A stretch of DNA of 5,979 nucleotides from Nitrospinota bacterium (lineage in GTDB: Bacteria > Nitrospinota > Nitrospinia > UBA9942): positions 1-5,979 of the forward strand of contig JACRGN010000197.1 in assembly GCA_016234205.1 (NCBI GenBank). Reading direction: 5' to 3'. The notes under the pieces were generated by a model. That model was not told where the DNA came from. It saw nothing but the letters and a program-made list of their open reading frames with translations, and ran no database searches. Below, piece by piece: positions 1 to 4,740 of this stretch; position 1 is the stretch's first letter; every line of letters starts with the position of its first letter. The position numbers were made by a program, and so were the translations under genes.

Positions 1-45
1 ATGGGGATTTTGGGGAAGGTTTCCAAAATCCCCATATTTTTCTTT
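1..45 (+). terminator. Intrinsic terminator of an upstream gene
   Basis: Positions 1-13 and 23-35 form a perfect 13-bp stem (ATGGGGATTTTGG / CCAAAATCCCCAT) around a 9-nt loop. A T-rich tail at 37-45 (TTTTTCTTT) follows, the classic Rho-independent layout. It probably ends transcription of a gene lying left of the window, which separates that gene from soxZ. The hairpin starts at base 1, so the stem could extend further left. A leader attenuator is less likely because the best promoter lies downstream of it. Confidence 0.8.
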
Positions 46-49
46 ATTA

Positions 50-80
50 TATAATAATATAATATGGTATAATATACGCA
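50..80 (+). promoter_or_regulatory. soxZ promoter with three TATAAT boxes
   Basis: Perfect TATAAT hexamers lie at 50-55, 58-63 and 68-73. The third is preceded by TGG (65-67), giving an extended -10 (TGN-TATAAT). Transcription would then start near 78-80 and leave a leader of about 30 nt. No good -35 box is visible; the best candidate is TTATTA at 44-49, 3 of 6 matches. An extended -10 can compensate for this in sigma-70 promoters. The sequence is so AT-rich that one or two of the hexamers may be chance. Confidence 0.6.
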
Positions 81-95
81 CTAATATTTTTTTTT

Positions 96-101
96 AGGAG
101 G
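96..101 (+). promoter_or_regulatory. Strong Shine-Dalgarno of soxZ
   Basis: AGGAGG ends 8 nt before the ATG at 110, close to ideal in sequence and spacing, and fixes the soxZ start. A run of nine T (87-95) lies directly before it in the predicted leader. Confidence 0.85.
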
Positions 102-109
102 AAGTTTAA

Positions 110-448
110 ATGGCAATCGTAGAGACGCAAAAACCAAAAATCAGGATACCTTCTGATATTAAGAAGGACAGCATCATTGAGGTAAAGGTAAAGATTGACC
201 ACCCCATGGAATCAGGCCTTCGCAAGGACAGGGAGACAAAAAAGCCTATTCCAAAGCATACACTTGAGAAGATGGTGGTGTATTATGGCGGCGAGCAGAT
301 CAGCGAGTTTGAGCTTTCACCGGGTCTGAGTGAAAATCCATTAATAGGCTTTAAGATAAAGGCAGCAAAGTCAGCGCCGCTTAAAGTGTCAATGACCTGC
401 TCAGAAGGCAATAAATTTGAAGAGACTGTAGAGATTAAGATTGGTTAA
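110..448 (+). CDS. soxZ: SoxZ, sulfur-oxidation carrier subunit
   Basis: This is the 112-residue SoxZ subunit of the SoxYZ carrier, which in known Sox systems holds sulfur intermediates on a SoxY cysteine in the periplasm. Length is normal for the family. Family hallmarks are the N-terminal strand KIRIP (10-14) and HPMESG (31-36) followed by LRKD and KPIP (45-48). The C-terminal half has the beta-sandwich pattern, with SENPLIGFKIKA (74-85) matching the usual ANPY-type segment. There is no signal peptide; SoxZ is typically exported as a passenger of SoxY. An unusual residue is Cys97 (MTCSEG), in a region where SoxZ proteins I know carry a Trp/Asp-rich strand and no cysteine. The gene has its own promoter and a hairpin after the stop, and no soxY adjoins it here. 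The family assignment is secure; participation in thiosulfate oxidation is inference. Confidence 0.92.
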   Translation: MAIVETQKPKIRIPSDIKKDSIIEVKVKIDHPMESGLRKDRETKKPIPKHTLEKMVVYYGGEQISEFELSPGLSENPLIGFKIKAAKSAPLKVSMTCSEGNKFEETVEIKIG

Positions 449-458
449 ATAATTAATT

Positions 459-520
459 GTAGGGGCAGGCCTCTGTGCCTGCCCTTATTTTACAGGGCGA
501 ACACATAGGTTCGCCCCTAC
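459..520. repeat. Inverted pair of GTAG-headed REP-like elements
   Basis: Two units of identical design face each other. Plus strand: GTAG (459-462), stem GGGCAGGC (463-470), loop CTCTGT (471-476), stem GCCTGCCC (477-484). Minus strand, read from 520 down: GTAG (520-517), stem GGGCGAAC (516-509), loop CTATGT (508-503), stem GTTCGCCC (502-495). The loops differ at one base while the stems differ by compensating changes. The outer GTAGGGGC/GCCCCTAC arms can also pair to close the whole element. A tetranucleotide head plus palindrome in inverted pairs is the BIME arrangement of REP sequences mobilised by RAYT (IS200-like Y1) transposases. No transposase lies in the window. Confidence 0.8.
463..491 (+). 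terminator. soxZ: Probable soxZ terminator (first REP hairpin)
   Basis: An 8-bp GC-rich stem (463-470 with 477-484, loop of 6) is followed by TTATTTT (485-491), 14 nt after the soxZ stop. It coincides with the first REP-like unit, so the repeat may double as the terminator. The T tract is interrupted, so some read-through into the next genes is plausible, especially since no clear promoter is visible between 485 and 524. Confidence 0.55.
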
Positions 521-523
521 ATT

Positions 524-2248
524 ATGAGAACATCAATAGGTGTCTTCTTATTCCTTATTTTATTCCTTCCAGTTTCAGCACTTTCATACACCCACTCAAC
601 ATCCCTAATACAATGGCATGAGTACTCAGACGGCGCCTTTGCAATAGCAAAGAAAGAGAATAAGCCTGTTTTTATGCTTATCACTGCAATCTGGTGCCAT
701 TGGTGCAATGTATATGAAGAAAAGAGCCTTGCAGATAAGGATATGGCAGGATACATAAATAAGAACTTTATCCCAATATTTGTTGACTATGACAAAAGAA
801 AGGATATTAGCAAACAGTATCCTGCAACAGGTCTGCCTGTAACAGTAATCTTATCGCCTAAAGGCGAAAGGCTTGCAACAGTAGCTGGATATATTCCAAA
901 AGAGAGGCTGCTCCAGAATTTAAAAACAACAGTATGGTCATTTAAAAGTGGAGATATGCAGCCGCAGGCAGTAACAGAGAAGGAAACGGAGAAGCGAAGC
1001 ACTGGAGAGGCTACCCGTTTTAGCATCAGAGAGCTTAAAAAAATTATCTCAGGCTTCAAAGAGATTGTGCTTTCCAATTACGACCCTCAATATGGCGGTT
1101 TTGGGAAATCGCAAAAGATACCTTATGCTGATGTCCTTGAGGTTCTTTTATATCTTTATGAAGATGAAAAAGACAAGAAGTGGCTGGATATTGTTGCAAA
1201 CAGCCTTGACCACATGGCAGGCCTCAAGCAAAAGGGAGGCGATAAGAAACCTGACTCTGCTTTTTTATTGGGGCTTTATAAAAACAGAGAAGGAAAGGAC
1301 TGGGTTGATAGGGTAGTTGAGCTTCAGAAGATGTATAAAATTTCCGGCATCTATGACAAAATAGACGGGGGATTCTTTAGATACGCCACTGAAAGGGACT
1401 GGTCAAGGCCGCATTTTGAAAAACTGCTTTCTGATAATGCGGATTTTATAAGATTATATCTTAATGCCTATAGAATTACAAAGAATGACAAGTATAAAAT
1501 GGTTGCTGAGGGTTCTTTGAATTATGTATTAAAGACCCTTTACAATGAAAAAGAGAACAGATTTTATAACAGTCAGAGGTCAGATATTGTTTATTATTAT
1601 CTTTCAGAGAAGGATAGAAAGGCTGTGGGTTCACCTGATGTAGACAGGACTGCCTTTGCTATCTCCCAATCAAAGATGATTATAACCCTTCTGCATGCTG
1701 CTGGTCTGTCTGCTTTTACTTCTCCCCCCTTAGTAAAGGGGGGAGAAGAGAGATTATTGGTAAAGGGGGATGAGAGGGGATTATCGGATGGAAGATATAA
1801 AGAGATTGCTCTTTTATCCCTTCAGTTTATCCAAAAGAATATCCTGACAGAAAAGGGTGTTTTAAGCTATTATGACCCTTCAAAGAAGGAGAAGGGTTTA
1901 ACAGGCCAGCTTGAAGAGAATCTCTGGGCAATCCTTGCGTTTAAGGAGGCATATCTCTATACAAAAGACAAGAATTACCTTAATACTGCAGAGACTTTGG
2001 CGCAATTTGTTGTAATCAACCTTTATGACAAAAAACAGGGCGGTTTTTATGAGTTTTCATCCAAAGGTGAAAGGCCATATCTGTTAAATGGCCTGGCAGC
2101 ATATACAATGCTTGAGCTTTATAAACTCACTAATAAAGCAGAATATCTAAAGACAGCAAAAGAGACCATCGGTATCTTTCCGCCTGATAAAAACAAACCA
2201 TCCTCACCGTACTTTGTAAGGGGCGCGATGTATCTGATACAGGAATAG
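524..2248 (+). CDS. Exported thioredoxin/six-hairpin toroid protein, YyaL/SPATA20-like
   Basis: This is a 574-residue protein. Residues 1-19 form a signal peptide (Arg2, hydrophobic 5-16, VSA before a likely cleavage at 19/20), so it should be periplasmic or lipid-facing. A thioredoxin-fold domain follows at about 28-140, with redox motif WCHWCN (Cys58, Cys61) and cis-Pro105 in GLPVTV. From about 165 to the end runs an alpha-helical toroid of the YyaL/SPATA20 (COG1331) type, with YGGFG (190-194), GIYDKIDGGFFRYAT (275-289) and RPHFEKLLSDNA (295-306), close to the family's PHFEKMLYDNA. Classic members are about 680 residues and, as far as I know, mostly lack a signal peptide; this one is shorter and its thioredoxin part is closer to generic thioredoxins. 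The family's exact function is unresolved; a disulfide-exchange role is inferred from CHWC. Residues about 399-420 are a repeat-derived insertion. The start is forced, since a TAG lies in frame at 506-508, yet no Shine-Dalgarno is present. Confidence 0.85.
   Translation: MRTSIGVFLFLILFLPVSALSYTHSTSLIQWHEYSDGAFAIAKKENKPVFMLITAIWCHWCNVYEEKSLADKDMAGYINKNFIPIFVDYDKRKDISKQYPATGLPVTVILSPKGERLATVAGYIPKERLLQNLKTTVWSFKSGDMQPQAVTEKETEKRSTGEATRFSIRELKKIISGFKEIVLSNYDPQYGGFGKSQKIPYADVLEVLLYLYEDEKDKKWLDIVANSLDHMAGLKQKGGDKKPDSAFLLGLYKNREGKDWVDRVVELQKMYKISGIYDKIDGGFFRYATERDWSRPHFEKLLSDNADFIRLYLNAYRITKNDKYKMVAEGSLNYVLKTLYNEKENRFYNSQRSDIVYYYLSEKDRKAVGSPDVDRTAFAISQSKMIITLLHAAGLSAFTSPPLVKGGEERLLVKGDERGLSDGRYKEIALLSLQFIQKNILTEKGVLSYYDPSKKEKGLTGQLEENLWAILAFKEAYLYTKDKNYLNTAETLAQFVVINLYDKKQGGFYEFSSKGERPYLLNGLAAYTMLELYKLTNKAEYLKTAKETIGIFPPDKNKPSSPYFVRGAMYLIQE
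1719..1786 (+). repeat. In-frame palindrome plus 27-bp tandem repeat inside a gene
   Basis: Positions 1719-1731 and 1736-1748 form a perfect 13-bp stem (CTTCTCCCCCCTT / AAGGGGGGAGAAG) with loop AGTA. Overlapping it, 1733-1759 and 1760-1786 are adjacent 27-bp copies identical at 20 of 27 positions, each encoding nine residues (LVKGGEERL then LVKGDERGL, phased from Leu403 and Leu412). The block adds about 22-25 residues between the helix ending LLHAAGLSAF and the helix starting at DGRYKEIAL, a point where toroid relatives have a short turn. The length keeps the frame. It looks like a mobile palindromic repeat tolerated in a surface loop, similar in kind to protein-coding palindromic elements known from Rickettsia. 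Confidence 0.75.
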
Positions 2249-2284
2249 ACAAGACTATAATCAATATGATACTATTTAACCATA

Positions 2285-2797
2285 ATGAATATTGGATATA
2301 ATCCTGAAATTCTGGTTGCTGCTGAAACTGCTCCATTGCTTCGGGATATAAAGCCGCCAAAGGAAATGATTTATCTTGAATGGTGGTTTATTGTTTTATT
2401 GATCTTGATTTTTAGTACTGTTATTTTGTTTACCTTTTATAGGAACAAAAGCAGATTCACAGAAAAATCAGAGATTGCAGATAGCGCCGTAACTGAGCAA
2501 AGGGGTCATTCAAATGAATTAAAGGATGCAAAAGAGATTCAGGATGAGAAGGAGTACTACAGGGTTATTTCATATATTTTGAGGAGACATATAAAGGACA
2601 AATATCAGATTAATGCCTTAGAGTCGCCAACAACAATGATTATTGCTGATATGGCTAAGGTGGACGCAAGTAATGATGAGTTTAAAATAGTTCAGTCAGT
2701 TCTTAATACAGCAGATATGGCAAAGTTTGCAGGAGCGGCTTTTGGTAAAAAGGAGAGGGAGAGGGTTTACGAGGATGTGGGGTTAATAATGAAATAG
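2285..2797 (+). CDS. Single-pass membrane protein, DUF4381-like
   Basis: This is a 170-residue protein with one strong membrane segment at about 33-52 (WWFIVLLILIFSTVILFTFY) followed by basic residues, so the N-terminus should be outside and residues 53-170 cytoplasmic. The pre-membrane LLRDIKPPK (18-26) resembles the LRDIHLP start of DUF4381 proteins, which sit beside moxR in many genomes. The soluble part has a charged, probably helical stretch (58-95), then a compact helical domain (YYRVISYILRRHIKDKY, 91-107; ADMAKFAG, 143-150) like the C-terminal cytoplasmic tails in Bat/MoxR loci. It starts 36 nt after the preceding stop without a clear Shine-Dalgarno. Met28 would be a poorer start, since it would lose the LRDIKPP motif. 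It probably contacts MoxR or the VWA proteins at the membrane; this is inferred from context. The family match is moderate. Confidence 0.7.
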   Translation: MNIGYNPEILVAAETAPLLRDIKPPKEMIYLEWWFIVLLILIFSTVILFTFYRNKSRFTEKSEIADSAVTEQRGHSNELKDAKEIQDEKEYYRVISYILRRHIKDKYQINALESPTTMIIADMAKVDASNDEFKIVQSVLNTADMAKFAGAAFGKKERERVYEDVGLIMK

Positions 2798-2806
2798 GAG
2801 AGAGGA
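2796..2806 (+). promoter_or_regulatory. Shine-Dalgarno of the moxR gene
   Basis: A purine run with AGGAG (2796-2800) and AGAGGA (2801-2806) overlaps the TAG stop of the preceding gene and ends 8 nt before the ATG at 2815. It supports that start and translational coupling. Confidence 0.75.
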
Positions 2807-2814
2807 ATTTTATA

Positions 2815-3798
2815 ATGAAAAAGAAAAAGGATATTAATGCTCATATAACAGAACATAACAGTATTATAAAAAGGATGACTGATGAGATTAAAAAGGTCAT
2901 TATTGGTCAGGATGCGATTATAGAAAAGGTGCTTATCGGCCTTTTTTCAAAGGGGCATATTATAATTGAAGGCATGCCAGGCTTAGCTAAGACACTCCTT
3001 TTAAAAACACTGTCGCAGATAATTCATACATCATTTAACAGAATCCAGTTTACACCTGACCTGCTGCCTGCAGACCTTATTGGCACAAGGATATACGATA
3101 GAAGAACAGGGAAGTTTTATACAAGAAAGGGGCCGATCTTTGCCAATCTGATTCTTGCAGATGAGATAAACAGGGCGCCTGCTAAGGTTCAGAGCGCGCT
3201 CCTTGAGGCAATGGAGGAGAAACAAGTAACCATTGGCGACGAGACATTTAAACTTGACGAGCCATTTATGGTTATGGCAACACAGAACCCGATTGAGAGT
3301 GAAGGCACATACAGGCTTCCGGAGGCGCAGGTGGACAGGTTCATGTTAAAGATTAAAATTGGTTACCCGAGTTTTGATGATGAGCACGAGATAATAAACA
3401 GGATGACAACAGGCAGGGGAATTAAGGTTAAGACGATAACAACACCTGATGAGATATTAAGAATCAGAGAGATCGTGGATAATATATATGTGGATGAGCT
3501 TATTAAAAAATATATCTTAAATATTGTATTTGCAACAAGGAAGATGGGCAGCAATGGTGTTGGAATTGAGGAGCATATTGAGTACGGCGCGTCTCCACGG
3601 GCATCAATATATCTTACAACCACAGCCAAGGCGCATGCCTTTATCAATAGCCGCAGCCATGTAATGCCAGAGGACGTTGCAGCTACTGCTTTTGAGGTTT
3701 TAAGGCACAGGATTATTTTGACCTATGAAGCAGAGGCAGGGGGTGTTTCAACAGACGAGCTGATTAAGAGGTTGTTTGAGAAGGTGGAGGTGCCGTGA
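2815..3798 (+). CDS. moxR: MoxR-family AAA+ ATPase
   Basis: At 327 residues this is typical MoxR length. All core AAA+ elements are present: GQDAIIEKVLIGL (31-43), Walker A GMPGLAKT (53-60), Walker B LILADEINRAP (112-122), sensor 1 ATQNP (155-159), arginine-finger segment LPEAQVDRF (168-176, Arg175) and sensor 2 GASPRAS (258-264, Arg262). MoxR proteins are cytoplasmic hexameric ATPases that act like chaperones with VWA-domain partners, for example in activating methanol dehydrogenase (mxa genes) and in Bat operons. It has a good Shine-Dalgarno, lies 17 nt after the DUF4381-like gene and overlaps the next gene by 4 nt, so it is firmly inside the operon. The catalytic machinery is intact and the domain assignment is secure. 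Its client here is unknown; the neighbouring redox protein and SoxZ hint at an envelope redox enzyme. Confidence 0.95.
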   Translation: MKKKKDINAHITEHNSIIKRMTDEIKKVIIGQDAIIEKVLIGLFSKGHIIIEGMPGLAKTLLLKTLSQIIHTSFNRIQFTPDLLPADLIGTRIYDRRTGKFYTRKGPIFANLILADEINRAPAKVQSALLEAMEEKQVTIGDETFKLDEPFMVMATQNPIESEGTYRLPEAQVDRFMLKIKIGYPSFDDEHEIINRMTTGRGIKVKTITTPDEILRIREIVDNIYVDELIKKYILNIVFATRKMGSNGVGIEEHIEYGASPRASIYLTTTAKAHAFINSRSHVMPEDVAATAFEVLRHRIILTYEAEAGGVSTDELIKRLFEKVEVP

Positions 3799-4685
3799 AC
3801 CAACAAAAAGACATCTTCAAAAACATCAGAAGGCTTGAGATAAAGACAAGGCGGTTTGTTGATTCTGTTTTTCAGGGCGACTATACAAGCCATTTTAAGG
3901 GCAAAGGCCTGGACTTTGTTTCTTTAAAGGAATATGAAGATGGCGATGATGTTGGCAATATAGATTGGCCTGTTACAGCAAGACTCGGCGAGCCTTATGT
4001 CAAGACATACAGGGAGGAGAGGGAGCTTCCTGTGATGATTGTTATAGACAAAAGCCCTTCTATGAATTACGGTATAAATTCACAAAAAAAATGGGATGCT
4101 GTATTAGAGGTTTCAGCAGCGCTTATCTTTTCTGCTTTAAGGTCAAATAACAGGGCAGGGTTGATAGTTTTTTCGGATAAGATAGAGCAATATATTCCGC
4201 TTAAAAAGGGAAAGGGGCATGCCTTCAGGATATTAAGAGGATTGACTGGAGAGAAAATAAAAAATGATACCCTCTCCGAACCACGTCTTTCCCTCCAGTT
4301 CCTCCAAAAGGCGGTAAAGAAGAAGACGATTGTTTTTTTTATCTCTGATTTTTATTTTCCCCTTGAAAAAAAATACTGGCTGAGTTCTGCCAAGATGTAT
4401 GACCTGATTGCTGTAAGGATTTCAGATAAGGATGAGATTGAATTTCCTGATATCGGCCTTGTTGATATTATTGATTCTGAGACAGGCGAATATCTTTCCT
4501 TTGATTCAAGCGATAAGGCTTTTAGAGAGGAATATTTAAAAACAATGGCTGAATCAGAAAAGACAAGGCATCAATTTTTTAGCAGTTTAAAGATAGACGA
4601 TGTTTTAATAAGAACAGACAGGCCGTTGACAGCGCCCTTTCTAAGCCTGTTTTACAGAAGGGCAAGGCAGGGAATAAGGGTGTAA
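3795..4685 (+). CDS. DUF58 protein with VWA-like fold
   Basis: This 296-residue protein carries the DUF58 signature at 43-75: SLKEYEDGDD, then NIDWPVTARLGEPYVK and YREER. A degenerate VWA fold follows, with MIDAS-like DKSPSM (Asp85, Ser87, Ser89) and a late FISDF strand (182-186). There is no membrane segment, so it is probably cytoplasmic, working with MoxR. DUF58 genes directly after moxR are the standard arrangement (MxaS in methanol dehydrogenase loci; Bat operons). The start is GTG at 3795, overlapping the moxR stop in the 4-nt GTGA motif. GGAGG at 3786-3790, inside the last moxR codons, is the Shine-Dalgarno with a short 4-nt gap, so translation is likely coupled. It ends with tandem in-frame stops (TAATAA, 4683-4688). 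The metal-binding triad appears intact, but many DUF58 proteins do not bind metal. Confidence 0.92.
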   Translation: MNQQKDIFKNIRRLEIKTRRFVDSVFQGDYTSHFKGKGLDFVSLKEYEDGDDVGNIDWPVTARLGEPYVKTYREERELPVMIVIDKSPSMNYGINSQKKWDAVLEVSAALIFSALRSNNRAGLIVFSDKIEQYIPLKKGKGHAFRILRGLTGEKIKNDTLSEPRLSLQFLQKAVKKKTIVFFISDFYFPLEKKYWLSSAKMYDLIAVRISDKDEIEFPDIGLVDIIDSETGEYLSFDSSDKAFREEYLKTMAESEKTRHQFFSSLKIDDVLIRTDRPLTAPFLSLFYRRARQGIRV

Positions 4686-4740
4686 TAAATCAAAAATAAA
4701 AAATCAAAAGTCAAAATTAAGGAATCCTTATTTATTAATT
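4686..4740 (+). other. AT-rich intergenic spacer with short repeats
   Basis: This 55-nt, nearly all-AT gap lies in an otherwise tight gene run. It contains AAATCAAAA twice (4687-4695 and 4701-4709) and the related GTCAAAA (4710-4716). It also has an 11-nt palindrome AAGGAATCCTT (4719-4729) whose AAGGA is the only Shine-Dalgarno-like match for the next gene, 17 nt before its ATG and therefore too distant to be convincing. No clear promoter or terminator is seen. Confidence 0.5.

Noticed and set aside
1065..1316. 83-codon plus-strand frame within the thioredoxin/toroid gene
   Set aside because: It is an out-of-frame shadow of a well-supported gene, with no domain similarity and no ribosome binding site.
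1733..1786. 27-bp tandem repeats as a CRISPR array
   Set aside because: There are only two adjacent degenerate copies with no spacer between them, inside a reading frame, and no cas genes are present.
2266..2284. ATG at 2266 as an upstream start for the DUF4381-like gene
   Set aside because: It is in a different frame, and a TGA at 2267-2269 closes the gene's own frame upstream, so ATG 2285 is the first usable start.
3363..3647. Minus-strand open frame within moxR
   Set aside because: It overlaps well-conserved MoxR sequence including sensor 2. Its hydrophobic translation is the expected shadow of the opposite strand.
4268..4316. C-rich stretch in the DUF58 gene as an inserted repeat
   Set aside because: Base use shifts locally (CTC, TCC, CCA codons), but I found no palindrome or repeat, and the encoded residues fit the expected helix before the FISDF strand without extra length.
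4719..4729. Palindrome AAGGAATCCTT as a terminator before the VWA gene
   Set aside because: The arms are only 5 nt around a single base, which cannot form a stable hairpin, and there is no proper T tract.
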